Below, in pieces: positions 1-11,112 of a stretch of DNA of 64,000 nt (its first letter is position 1; the number at the start of each line of letters is the position of its first letter). The stretch spans positions 1 to 64,000 of the forward strand of contig CABUSV010000001.1 of assembly GCA_902494345.1 (NCBI GenBank), given 5' to 3'. Under the pieces are notes generated by a model that worked only from the letters and a program-made list of their open reading frames with translations, was not told the DNA's origin and searched no databases. The position numbers were made by a program, and so were the translations under genes. This stretch comes from an uncultured Collinsella sp. Its GTDB lineage: Bacteria; Actinomycetota; Coriobacteriia; Coriobacteriales; Coriobacteriaceae.

Positions 1-307
1 CCTTCCATGAATGCGGCGTGGCCGCCACGGTTGGATTAGACACTCACCATTGTCGGCCTAATCCGCGGTCTTTCATGCAGCAGGGGCTCTCAATGTTTTA
101 TGTCCTGCTCATATCGTCTGTGCCGGCACTTTGGGACACTCCTTGTCATTGGTGCAAAGCAACCTCTCCTCATTGCGCCAAGCGGCGTGTGCCGTTAAGC
201 GGAGAGGCGTATTGTTGACCCATCGTTTGGGCATACAATGGCTATTGACTTGCTGCGGTGAAGGCCTGTCCGCTCCGCAGCTGCTTTCTACGGTTAAAGG
301 AGTATGT
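1..307. other. Leader region upstream of adenine deaminase
   Basis: No convincing gene is seen here. The in-frame extension of the downstream gene back to position 131 lacks a ribosome binding site at its start and looks non-coding. Positions 151-179 hold a degenerate family-B hairpin (stem GGTGCAA with TTGCGCC). A purine riboswitch was looked for because adenine deaminase is downstream, but its conserved loop motifs were not seen. Confidence 0.5.
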
Positions 308-2128
308 ATGTCCGTTGAGGTCATGAGGTCTGTGATCGAGGCCGCCGAGGGCCGCGTGCCCGTCGACAGGCTGTTTACCAATGCGCAGATCGTCGACGTG
401 TATGGCCAGCGTGTGGCGCCCGGTAGCGTTGCCGTCAAGGACGGTGTGATCGTCGGCGTGCTCTACGATGGTCGCGACGATGCCGCTGGCACCTACGAGG
501 CAACTGAGGTCATCGACTGCCAGGGTCGCTATCTCGCTCCCGGTTTTATTGACGGGCATCTGCATATCGAGTCTTCGAACATCCGTCCCGCCGAGTATGC
601 TCGCATGGCCGCGACGCGCGGTACCACCACCGCCATTGCCGACAGCCACGAGATTGCCAATGTTGCCGGTCTCGACGGCTTGCGCTTTATGATTGAGGAT
701 GGCCGCCGCGCACCCATCTCCATCAAGTACATGATGCCTTCGTGCGTGCCCGCGCTGCCCGACGAGCAGGCCGGTGCCGTTATTTCGGCTGCCGATATGC
801 AGGCGTTTTTTGCCGAGCATCCGGGCGATGTCTTTGGTCTGGGCGAGATGATGAACCTGCCGGGCGTCTTTATGGCCGATCCCGAGACCTGTGCTCGCAT
901 TGATGCTGCCAACCAGACGCCGTCCAGGCAGGTTGACGGCCATGCGCCGCTCGTTGCCGGCAAGGACCTCAATGCCTATGCCGCGGCGGGCATTATCGCC
1001 GACCATGAGTCGACGATTCCCGAGGAGGCACTCGACAAGCTATCTCGCGGCATGTATGTGATGCTGCGCGAAGGTACGTGCAGCCATGACCTGGCCAACC
1101 TGTCTCCGATGTTGCTGGAGAATCCCGCGCGCGCCCGCCGCTGCTGCTTTGCGACTGACGACCGCGTCCCTTCCGATGCGCTTGCAACCGGCATGATCGA
1201 CAACGCCTGCCGCGTGGCTATCGAGGCCGGCATCGACCCGGTGGTCGCCATCTCTATGGCGTCCCTTTCCACGGCTGAGGCATTTGGCCTGGACCACGGC
1301 TGTCGCGACCCGCATGAGCTCCGTGGCGCGATCGCCCCGGGCAAACGCGCCGACCTGCTGTTGCTCGATGACCTGACGTTTGCCACGGCTCCGCATCGCG
1401 TATATGCCGCCGGTGCTCTGGTGGCGCAGGACGGTACCTTTGTGGGCGAGATCGCACCCGAGATGGCCGAGGTTGCGGCCCTTGCCGATGAGCTGCGTGC
1501 CTCCGTTAAGCTGCCGAAGCTTTCGCTCGACGTATTCGACTATGCCTTTAAGCCGGGCGAGGCCGTGATTGACGTGGTGCCGGGCAAGGCCATCACGGGC
1601 ATGGTTCGTCCCGAGACTGACGAGGACTTGCGTCGCATTATGCTGATTGAGCGCCATGGCCGCGGCGTGTCGCTGCAGGCCGAGGGCGCCGACGGCGACG
1701 GCCCCGCTGGCCTGGGCCTGGTCGGCAAGCATATCGGTCGCGGCTGGGTGCGCGGTTTCACCATCACGGGTGGCGCCATTGCCTCCACGATCGGCCACGA
1801 CTCGCACAACGTGTGCGTGGTGGGCGACAACGCCGCCGATATGATGGCCGCCGTTGAGGCCGTGGGCCAAGGTGGTCACGTGCTGGTGCGCAACGGCGAG
1901 GTCGTGGCGCGCATTCCGCTGGCGCTCGGTGGCCTGATGAGCGAAGGCACGGCCGAGGACGTTGCCGCGCAGCACGACGACTTTATGGTCAAGGCGCGCG
2001 CCATGGGTATTGAGCCGCCGCTCGACCCTATCATGGGCATCATCTTCCTGCCCCTGCCGGTCATCCCGACGCTCCGCATCCGCCCCGAGGGCATGTTCGA
2101 CGTCACGACCTTCACCTACGCCGACTAG
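308..2128 (+). CDS. ade: Adenine deaminase
   Basis: Predicted to hydrolyse adenine to hypoxanthine and ammonia in cytosolic purine salvage. The protein is 606 residues, the usual size for AdeC-type enzymes. The amidohydrolase metal motif HLHIESS is at residues 84-90 (H84, H86), followed by GTTTAIADSHEIANV, and GHAPL and ADHE farther on. All are hallmarks of this family rather than of adenosine deaminase. The ATG at 308 was chosen because AAAGGAG lies five bases upstream; the frame is open back to 131 without a ribosome site. The stop codon at 2126-2128 lies inside a family-A repeat. The gene appears monocistronic. Function is well supported by family motifs. Confidence 0.95.
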   Translation: MSVEVMRSVIEAAEGRVPVDRLFTNAQIVDVYGQRVAPGSVAVKDGVIVGVLYDGRDDAAGTYEATEVIDCQGRYLAPGFIDGHLHIESSNIRPAEYARMAATRGTTTAIADSHEIANVAGLDGLRFMIEDGRRAPISIKYMMPSCVPALPDEQAGAVISAADMQAFFAEHPGDVFGLGEMMNLPGVFMADPETCARIDAANQTPSRQVDGHAPLVAGKDLNAYAAAGIIADHESTIPEEALDKLSRGMYVMLREGTCSHDLANLSPMLLENPARARRCCFATDDRVPSDALATGMIDNACRVAIEAGIDPVVAISMASLSTAEAFGLDHGCRDPHELRGAIAPGKRADLLLLDDLTFATAPHRVYAAGALVAQDGTFVGEIAPEMAEVAALADELRASVKLPKLSLDVFDYAFKPGEAVIDVVPGKAITGMVRPETDEDLRRIMLIERHGRGVSLQAEGADGDGPAGLGLVGKHIGRGWVRGFTITGGAIASTIGHDSHNVCVVGDNAADMMAAVEAVGQGGHVLVRNGEVVARIPLALGGLMSEGTAEDVAAQHDDFMVKARAMGIEPPLDPIMGIIFLPLPVIPTLRIRPEGMFDVTTFTYAD

Positions 2129-2176
2129 TCATCGGGGACGTTCTTAAACGACTAGTCGTCGGGGACACTCTTTGGC
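2123..2176. repeat. Family-A intergenic repeat, two direct units
   Basis: Two tandem units of about 27 bases begin with GACTAGTC, continue with a TCGGGGAC core and end in TTCTT or CTCTT. GACTAGTC is itself a palindrome and occurs at 2123 and 2150. The first unit contains the TAG stop codon of adenine deaminase. Confidence 0.8.
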
Positions 2177-2268
2177 GTGTCGCGTGACGCCGCGACCGTG
2201 GGGCCTCTGGCGCGCGTGAGCTATTTGCTAGGTCCTTGTAACGTTTGCGCCCGCGGAGTCTTATTTGA

Positions 2269-2328
2269 GCTCCCTTTGGGTACGGTGATTTTGGATATAC
2301 GTCCGATTCCATCAAGCCCGAAGGGAGC
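2269..2328 (+). promoter_or_regulatory. Hairpin covering the ribosome binding site of the HAD gene
   Basis: GCTCCCTTTGGG (2269-2280) can pair with CCCGAAGGGAGC (2317-2328) over 11 of 12 positions. The right arm contains the AGGGAG ribosome binding site of the gene starting at 2335, so the fold would hide the site. Function is inferred from position. Confidence 0.45.
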
Positions 2329-2334
2329 TTTTCT

Positions 2335-3129
2335 ATGTTTAAACTGATTGCATCCGATATGGACGGCACACTGCTTGACGAAAACGGCCGGGTGCCTCCC
2401 GAGACCTACGAACTGATTCTGGCGCTACACGAGCATGGCGTGCATTTCGCCGCATCGTCAGGTCGTCGCTACGATCGCCTGTGCGAGTTCTTTGCGCCCG
2501 TTCGCGACAAGATGGACTTTGTCGCCGCTAACGGCGCCCAGGTCTACGCCGACGGTAAGATGGTAGACCGTGAGGTGTATTCCCACCTGGCGATTCGAAG
2601 GCTCGCCCAGGCCGTCAGGACATTTCCCAATCTGCATCTTGCGCTCTTTGACCGAACCAAGTCCTTCTTGCTCGATGACGAGTGCAAGTTCGTGCGTGAG
2701 GTCGATAAGGACCTTCCCAATGCCGAGCGCATTTGGGAGCTGCCCGATCCCAGCGTAAATATCATCAAGGCGAGTATCTTTTGCGATGACTGTGCCGTTA
2801 TGGACAGTGCCTACGTACTGCAGCGCGAGCTTGGCCAGCTTTTTACCTTTGCGCCTTCTGGAAACGCATGGATCGATGCCATGCAGCCTGGTGTGTCGAA
2901 GGCCTCGGGAATCGAGCAGCTCATGGAGCACTATGGCGTCGAACGCGACGAGGTCATGGCGTTTGGCGACTCGATGAACGACTACGAGATCATTCGCTTT
3001 GTCGGCACGGGCTGCGCGATGGAAAATGCGCGCCCCGCGCTCAAGGCGGTGGCCGATCGCGTGGTGGGTTGTAACCGTGACCACGCCGTCCAACGTGAGC
3101 TCCGTCGCGTGCTGGAGAGTCTCTCCTAA
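2335..3129 (+). CDS. HAD-superfamily (Cof-type) hydrolase
   Basis: A 264-residue cytosolic phosphatase of the Cof/YidA group, which dephosphorylates sugar phosphates and related metabolites; the substrate cannot be told from sequence. Motif I is SDMDGTLLD near residue 7 (the first Asp is the nucleophile) and motif IV is GDSMNDYEII near residue 208. The spacing leaves room for the type II cap typical of this group. The start at 2335 has AGGGAG seven bases upstream. That site is covered by a predicted hairpin, which suggests translational control. The family-A repeats downstream separate it from a second, convergent HAD gene. Confidence 0.85.
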   Translation: MFKLIASDMDGTLLDENGRVPPETYELILALHEHGVHFAASSGRRYDRLCEFFAPVRDKMDFVAANGAQVYADGKMVDREVYSHLAIRRLAQAVRTFPNLHLALFDRTKSFLLDDECKFVREVDKDLPNAERIWELPDPSVNIIKASIFCDDCAVMDSAYVLQRELGQLFTFAPSGNAWIDAMQPGVSKASGIEQLMEHYGVERDEVMAFGDSMNDYEIIRFVGTGCAMENARPALKAVADRVVGCNRDHAVQRELRRVLESLS

Positions 3130-3130
3130 T

Positions 3131-3240
3131 CCGGCAGATGGGGACGTTCTTTTTCTGCCGGCAGTGGGGGACAGTCCTTGCAGCTTTTTGCGAAGAGTGT
3201 CCCCAGTGACTAGTCGTTTAAGAACGTCCCCAGTGACTAG
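3131..3240. repeat. Family-A repeat cluster between convergent HAD genes
   Basis: Positions 3131-3161 form a hairpin (CCGGCAGA with TCTGCCGG) whose loop holds GGGGACGTTCTT. Positions 3166-3180 carry GGGGGACAGTCCTTG. From 3191 to 3240 two inverted units follow (GTGTCCCC, then GACTAGTC and AACGTCCCC). The last unit contains the stop codon of the minus-strand gene ending at 3237. Confidence 0.8.
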
Positions 3241-4079
3241 GCGAGGGCGGCCATGATGGTGCGGGCGACGCCGTCGTGGTCGTTGTCGTATTCGGTGATG
3301 GCGTCGGCGGCCTCGCGGTCTTCGGGCTCGGCGTTGATCATGGCCATGCCATGGCCCGCTGCCTGCAGCATGGGGATGTCGTTGATGTTGTCGCCGAACG
3401 CCCAGGCGTCGGCGAGACGCTCGCCCAGATGCTCACACAGCCACGTGAGAGCCGTTCCCTTGGTGGCGCCCTCGCCCATGACCTCGATATTCATGGCGTA
3501 AGAACGCGTGACCTCAATGCCTCCGAGCGTGTCGAGCGCCGCCGCGATGGCGTCGCGATCGGCCGGGTCGTGCCAGTACATGGCGATGCGTTCGAGCGTC
3601 TCGACTTCGTCGATCTTGCTGTCGATATCCATGTCGATCGGTGTTCGTGTGCGCTTGAGCGAAGCCGCGATGTGGGGATCGCCGCCGCAGAACTCATCTA
3701 GGCGCCCGTAAAGCGAACGGGGGAGGAAACACTGTCCATCCGCGAAGATATCGAAGGTCACATCGTGGCCGGCGGCAATGCGATGGATGCGGTGGGCAAT
3801 GCCGCAATCGAGCGGACGGCTCAAGATGCACGTGGCGCGCGAGGCGTCGGTGGGCACATCGTCGTCGAGCTGCCAGACGCTGGCGCCGTTGGCGCAGACT
3901 GCGTAGTGCACGGCGGGATGGGCGAGAATGGGCTCAAAGACGCCCGACAGTGGACGTCCCGTGCAGGGAACAAACTCGATGCCACGACGTGCGAGCTCGT
4001 CGAGCATTGCCCAGGTGGCATCGCTCATCTGCTTATCGCTCGTCAGCAACGTCCCATCCATATCGGAAAACACAATCAT
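3237..4079 (-). CDS. HAD-superfamily (Cof-type) hydrolase
   Basis: A second Cof-type HAD phosphatase, 280 residues, on the minus strand. Motif I FSDMDGTLL is at residues 4-12, a Thr/Gly-rich motif II at CTGRP, and motif IV at AFGDNINDIPML near residue 225. The substrate is not predictable. It converges on the HAD gene at 2335 but is only distantly similar to it, so a recent tandem duplication is unlikely. Its TAG stop (3237-3239) lies inside a family-A repeat, so the final codons may have changed when that element arrived. Confidence 0.85.
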   Translation of the reverse strand: MIVFSDMDGTLLTSDKQMSDATWAMLDELARRGIEFVPCTGRPLSGVFEPILAHPAVHYAVCANGASVWQLDDDVPTDASRATCILSRPLDCGIAHRIHRIAAGHDVTFDIFADGQCFLPRSLYGRLDEFCGGDPHIAASLKRTRTPIDMDIDSKIDEVETLERIAMYWHDPADRDAIAAALDTLGGIEVTRSYAMNIEVMGEGATKGTALTWLCEHLGERLADAWAFGDNINDIPMLQAAGHGMAMINAEPEDREAADAITEYDNDHDGVARTIMAALA

Positions 4080-4104
4080 TTGATGCAGCCCTTTCTACTG
4101 GCAT

Positions 4105-4142
4105 AAAAAGCGTGGCCGAGGGCTTGGGTCCCTGACCACGCT
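4105..4142 (-). terminator. Rho-independent terminator of the citrate synthase gene
   Basis: Read on the minus strand, AGCGTGG pairs with CCACGCT and is followed by TTTTT. It lies 23 bases past the citrate synthase stop and before the next minus-strand gene. Confidence 0.7.
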
Positions 4143-4165
4143 CGAGTTCTATAACGGTCCGCGTC

Positions 4166-5584
4166 CTAGCGGTCGGCGAGCGGCTTGTACTCCAGCGGCT
4201 CGATCACCGGACGATAGGCGGGGCGGATGATACGGTGCGCGCAGAAGAGCTCTTCCATGCGGTGCGCCGACCAGCCGGCCATGCGGGCGACGGCGAATAG
4301 CGGCGTAAAGAGCGTCTCGGGCACGCCGAGCATCTTGTAGATAAAGCCCGTGTACAGGTCGATGTTGGCGCAGATGGGCTTGGTCATGCCGTGGTCGCGC
4401 ATCACCTGCGGTGCCAGGCGCTCGATGCGCTCGATGAGCGCGAACTCCTCGCCCAAGTCCTTCTTGGCGGCAAGCGTGCGCGCGTAACGGCGGCACACCT
4501 CGGCGCGCGGGTCACTGAGCGTATAGACGGCGTGGCCCATACCGTAGATGAGGCCCGTGCCGTCGAAAGCCTGCCTGTCGAGGATCTTGCCCAGGTAGGC
4601 CGCGACCTCGTCCTCGTCCTCCCAGTTGGAGACATGCGCGCGGATGTCCTCGTGCATAGACACGACCTTGGCATTGGCGCCGCCGTGGCGCGGGCCCTTG
4701 AGCGAGCCGATAGCCGCGGCGTAGGCGGAATACGGGTCGGTGGCCGATGAGGACAGCACGCGGCAGGCGAACGTGGAGTTGTTGCCGCCGCCGTGCTCGG
4801 CATGCAGCATGAGCATCACGTCGAGCAGCATGGCTTCGTCGCGGGTGAATGCCATGCCGCCGCGCAACACCTGCAGGATGGTCTCGGCGGTGGAGAGGCC
4901 GGGTGTGGGGTGCGGTACATGAACCTCGGAGCCGCGGCGCTTGGCGACCGAGGCCATATGCGCGAAGGCGGCGATGCGGGGGAGACGAGCGAGCATGGAG
5001 ATGGCGACGTCGATTTCGTGCTCGGGTGTAATGGCGTCGGGCTCGGCGTCGAAGGCGTAGAGCAGCAGCACGGCGCGCTGAAGCACATTCATGATGCTCG
5101 ACGACACCGTGGTCATGGGGAACTCGCGGACGTATTCGTCGCTCAGGTGCCTAAAAGCACCCAGGCGTCCGCAAAAACCGTCGAGTTCCTCTTTGGTGGG
5201 CAGCGAGCCCGTGATGAGCAGATAGGCGACTTCTTCGTAGCCGTAGCGGTTCTCGGTCTGGGCGTTGTTGACCAGATCCTCGATGCTGTAGCCACGAAGC
5301 GTGAGCTTGCCCTGATCGGGCACGACTTTGCCGTCGACCTTGTTGTAGCCGTGCACGTCCGAGATGCGGGTAAGGCCCGCGACCACGCCCGAGCCATCGG
5401 CATTGCGCAGACCGCGCTTGACGTTGTGCTCTACGAACAGGTCCTCGTCGTACGGGGCGGTCGGCAGGCCGTGGTAGAGGTTTTCGCTTTCGGGCGAAAT
5501 CTGACGGCTCGCCTCGTAATCCAGAACCAGGCGGCTCAGGTGATCGTCGAAGCGGTAGTAGATTTTCTTGGCGTCGTAGGCCAT
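4166..5584 (-). CDS. gltA: Citrate synthase
   Basis: Condenses oxaloacetate and acetyl-CoA to citrate. The protein is 472 residues, longer than the common 370-430 because of a roughly 45-residue N-terminal extension. The catalytic triad is visible: HAEHGGGN at 261-268 (His264), GMGHAVYT at 348-355 (His351) and NIDLYTG at 407-413 (Asp409). The usual Arg after the second His is Ala here, a variant I have seen in clostridial-type enzymes. No aconitase or isocitrate dehydrogenase gene is nearby, so a glutamate-forming partial pathway is the likely role. It follows the ACT-domain gene on the same strand by about 77 bases. A 2-methylcitrate synthase activity cannot be excluded. Confidence 0.92.
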   Translation of the reverse strand: MAYDAKKIYYRFDDHLSRLVLDYEASRQISPESENLYHGLPTAPYDEDLFVEHNVKRGLRNADGSGVVAGLTRISDVHGYNKVDGKVVPDQGKLTLRGYSIEDLVNNAQTENRYGYEEVAYLLITGSLPTKEELDGFCGRLGAFRHLSDEYVREFPMTTVSSSIMNVLQRAVLLLYAFDAEPDAITPEHEIDVAISMLARLPRIAAFAHMASVAKRRGSEVHVPHPTPGLSTAETILQVLRGGMAFTRDEAMLLDVMLMLHAEHGGGNNSTFACRVLSSSATDPYSAYAAAIGSLKGPRHGGANAKVVSMHEDIRAHVSNWEDEDEVAAYLGKILDRQAFDGTGLIYGMGHAVYTLSDPRAEVCRRYARTLAAKKDLGEEFALIERIERLAPQVMRDHGMTKPICANIDLYTGFIYKMLGVPETLFTPLFAVARMAGWSAHRMEELFCAHRIIRPAYRPVIEPLEYKPLADR

Positions 5585-5661
5585 GCGCGCTCCTCTCCGG
5601 TCCGCTTTGGGGCCGCGCGCTTGGACGATATGACGTCAAGCTGCCCCGAGCGGCTCGTTCG

Positions 5662-5949
5662 CTACAGGCGGTACATAAAGTTGAAGACGTCCTCGCGCTG
5701 GATGGACACGTTGACGCCCGAAAGCTCGCCGGCCTCGGCCAGCGCCTTCTGCAGCTCGGCGAAGTCGAGCTTGGACTCGGCGGTGTCGGCCAGCATGGTC
5801 ATGGTGAAGATGTCCTCGATAATGGACTGCGTGATGTCGCGGATGTCGACGTTGGCCTCGCCTAGAACACGGGTGACGCCGGCGACGATACCGGGGCGGT
5901 TCTTGCCAAGGACGGTGATGACGATACGGGAGGACGAGATCTCGGCCAT
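5662..5949 (-). CDS. ACT-domain protein (UPF0237 type)
   Basis: A 95-residue protein made of one or two small ACT folds. ACT domains bind amino acids and usually act as regulatory modules. The N-terminus RIVITVLGKNRPGIVAGV is the ligand-binding loop typical of this stand-alone group, which often sits beside a DUF711 gene; no such partner is seen here. Instead it precedes citrate synthase on the same strand. AAAGGG lies upstream of the ATG at 5949. The family is clear and the ligand unknown. A feedback role in glutamate or serine metabolism is speculation. Confidence 0.85.
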   Translation of the reverse strand: MAEISSSRIVITVLGKNRPGIVAGVTRVLGEANVDIRDITQSIIEDIFTMTMLADTAESKLDFAELQKALAEAGELSGVNVSIQREDVFNFMYRL

Positions 5950-6255
5950 GGGAAACCCTTTCGCGTGGTTGCGGTGCGCGCGGGGCGCTCCGCTACGGTA
6001 CAGTGTTCATCATTGTACCTGTCTGGCGCCAAAAGGGGTGTGCTTACTGCGGCGTTACACGTCTGCAACATGGGAGAAGGGGCAACAGGGTGCGTGTCCG
6101 CTGCGGTTGGTCGCGCCGCGTTGCACAAAGACCGTGAACCTTTTGTGGGACACGCGGCGCCGTGGTACCATAGCCGAGTTTGTTGTCTTGGTCGGAAACC
6201 AAGACGCCTTATGCGCTGATCGGTAACCAGCGCCTGACTAATAAGGAGTCCTACC

Positions 6256-6681
6256 ATGAAGCAGGGTATCCATCCCCAGTATGTCGAGTGCACGGTGACG
6301 TGCTCCTGCGGCAACACCTTCAAGACGCACGCTACCGTGTCTGAGATGAAGGTCGAGCTTTGCAACGAGTGCCACCCGTTCTACACCGGCCAGCAGAAGT
6401 TCGTCGACACCGGTGGACGCGTCCAGCGCTTCGCCGACAAGTTCGGTGGCGCCGCTGCCGCCCAGCTCAAGAAGGCTGAGGAGGCCAAGGCTGCCAAGGC
6501 TGCCAAGGCTGCTGAGGCCGAGGCCGCTCGCAAGGCCGCCGCTGAGGCTAAGGCTGCCGAGAAGGCTAAGCGTGCTGCTAAGTTTGCCGAGGAGGCTGCC
6601 AAGCAGGCCGCCGAGGCTCCCGCAGAGGCTCCCGTCGAGGAGGCCGCTGCCGAGGCCGAGACCACCGAGGCTGCTGAGTAA
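6256..6681 (+). CDS. rpmE: Ribosomal protein L31 with a long Ala/Lys/Glu tail
   Basis: The first ~68 residues are a zinc-binding L31 of the 50S subunit: MKQGIHPQYVECTVTCSCGN with zinc ligands C16, C18, C36 and C39. L31 normally ends near residue 70; here the protein is 141 residues. The remaining half is low-complexity Ala/Lys/Glu (KAAEA-type steps), turning acidic with Pro at the end, and is probably helical or disordered. The start has AAGGAG nine bases upstream. A strong terminator follows. The tail is in frame with no sign of a frameshift and keeps coding-type codon use. Confidence 0.95.
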   Translation: MKQGIHPQYVECTVTCSCGNTFKTHATVSEMKVELCNECHPFYTGQQKFVDTGGRVQRFADKFGGAAAAQLKKAEEAKAAKAAKAAEAEAARKAAAEAKAAEKAKRAAKFAEEAAKQAAEAPAEAPVEEAAAEAETTEAAE

Positions 6682-6716
6682 ATAGCTCGCCGCGGAATCA
6701 CTCGCATTCATGGCAT

Positions 6717-6759
6717 AAGGGCCGTGCATCCGTTTGGGTGCGCGGTCCTTTTCTTTTTA
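6717..6759 (+). terminator. Terminator of rpmE
   Basis: AAGGGCCGTGCATCC pairs with GGGTGCGCGGTCCTT (G-U pairs allowed), followed by TTCTTTTT. It stands 36 bases after the L31 stop. Confidence 0.8.
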
Positions 6760-6761
6760 TT

Positions 6762-6859
6762 GGTGCAAACCAACCTGCCCCCATTGCACCAAATGGCAGA
6801 GAGGCGGCGTTTGCCCAGATAAAACCTGCCAAAATTAACCTGTCCCATTGTGGCAGGTT
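6762..6859. repeat. Two family-B hairpins with different stems
   Basis: Hairpin 1 (6762-6790) has stem GGTGCAA with TTGCACC. Hairpin 2 (6823-6859) has stem AACCTGCCA with TGGCAGGTT. Both loops carry AACCTGYCCC and an ATTG step. They fill the gap between the rpmE terminator and secA. Confidence 0.75.
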
Positions 6860-6988
6860 GGTCGTAGTTATTACGTGGCGGTCGAGGTCGACCGTATAGG
6901 CCGCGCCTTGTTTGGCTAAAGTACAATCATCTGTGTTTAACTCGCCCGCAACTGCACGACGTGGGCGATGGCCAAAAAGGAAAACCAC

Positions 6989-9795
<2,807 letters not shown>

Positions 9796-9796
<1 letters not shown>

Positions 9797-10944
9797 TGGC
9801 TGAGGCTTTAGAGGTAACGCCCGCCGAGCTGGACGCGTTCGCGGACCGGCTCGGCGAGGTCGAGTCGTATCTCCATTTGGACGAAAAGCGCACGCGCGTG
9901 ACCGAGCTCGAGGCCAAAAGTGTTGCCCCTGGCTTTTGGGATGACGCCGACGCCGCCCGTGCCACCATGGAGGAGATCGCGCGTACCAAGGAAGATATCG
10001 CTGCCGTGGATACCGCGCGGGGCGAGCTTTCCGATGCCCGCGCCGCGCTGGAGCTTGCCGAGGAGATGGGGGATGACCCCGATGCCGTCGCCCTTCGCGA
10101 GGAGGCTACAGCCACGGCTGAGCGCCTGGCCCGTGCCATCGATGAGCTTGAGCTTTCGAGCTGGTTTACCGGTGAGTTCGATCACGGCGATGCCATTGTG
10201 ACCATCAAGCCCGGACAGGGTGGTCTGGAGGCCCAGGACTGGACCTTCATGCTCTTTAAGATGTACATGAAGTACTGCCAGCGTCGCGGCTGGAAGGTCA
10301 CCATCAACGACTGTCCCGCGGCCGAGGTCATCGGCATCGACCGCGCGACCTTTACCGTCGAGGGCAAGGACGCATTTGGCATGCTGCGCGCCGAGGCCGG
10401 TGTCCACCGCTTGGTTCGCATTAGCCCCACCGACGACAAGAAGCGCCGCCAGACCACGTTTGCCGGCGTCGAGGTCATCCCCGTGCTACCCGATGATATC
10501 GACATCGAAATCAGTCCCGATGACATCCGCGTGGACGTGTACCACGCGAGCGGCCCGGGCGGTCAGGGCGTCAACACCACCGACTCCGCCGTGCGCGTGA
10601 CGCATTTCCCGAGCGGCATTGTGGTTACCTGCCAAAATGAGCGCAGCCAGATCCAGAACAAGGCCGCGTGCATGCAGATCCTCAAGGCTCGTCTGTACGA
10701 GATTGAGCTCGAGAAGCGCGCCGAGGCGCTCGATGAGATCCGCGGACCCAAGACCACGATTGGTTTTGGCAACCAGATTCGCAGCTACGTGCTCTACCCG
10801 TACCAGATGGTCAAGGATCTGCGCTCGGGCGTGGAGACCAGCAATGTCGAGGCCGTTCTTGACGATGGCGACCTGGACCCGTTTGTTATTGGCTACCATC
10901 GCTGGGCCACCGGCAACGCTGACGCGGAGACCCCGTCTGCTTAA
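9796..10944 (+). CDS. prfB: Peptide chain release factor 2
   Basis: Recognises UGA and UAA stop codons and triggers peptide release. The protein is 382 residues with the GGQ loop at 255-257 (ASGPGGQGVN). Two points are unusual. There is no in-frame UGA near codon 25, so the programmed frameshift that autoregulates many prfB genes is absent. The stop-codon-reading tripeptide, SPF in E. coli RF2, reads SPT at 210-212 (VRISPTDDKKRRQTTF). RF2 rather than RF1 is supported by the overall sequence and the FWDD region. It starts within the secA stop codon. Confidence 0.93.
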
Positions 10945-11073
10945 ACCGCCCGGGTTTATGTGGAAATGGATTAAAACCCTCCGAGTGGTGTGGTTTTGTA
11001 TCCAGAGCAAACCCTGCGCAGGGGTGGTTTTTGTCCGGCGAATCGGTAGAATCGAATACAAGAAGAAGTTCAA

Positions 11074-11100
11074 AGCGCATCCGATGGGGTGCGCTTTTTT
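11074..11100 (+). terminator. Terminator after prfB
   Basis: AGCGCATCC pairs with GGGTGCGCT across a four-base loop and is followed by six T. A weaker palindrome (CCCTGCGCAGGG) lies about 50 bases upstream. Confidence 0.8.
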
Positions 11101-11112
11101 GAGGGAGGCAGC

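Noticed and set aside
131..307. N-terminal extension of adenine deaminase
   Set aside because: The extra 59 codons lack a ribosome site at their start and run through a family-B hairpin; the ATG at 308 has an ideal site.
1..307. Purine riboswitch before adenine deaminase
   Set aside because: The conserved core and paired loops of that class were not found.
4793..6226. A 477-residue plus-strand frame over citrate synthase and the ACT gene
   Set aside because: It is antisense to two genes with family motifs and has shadow-like composition.
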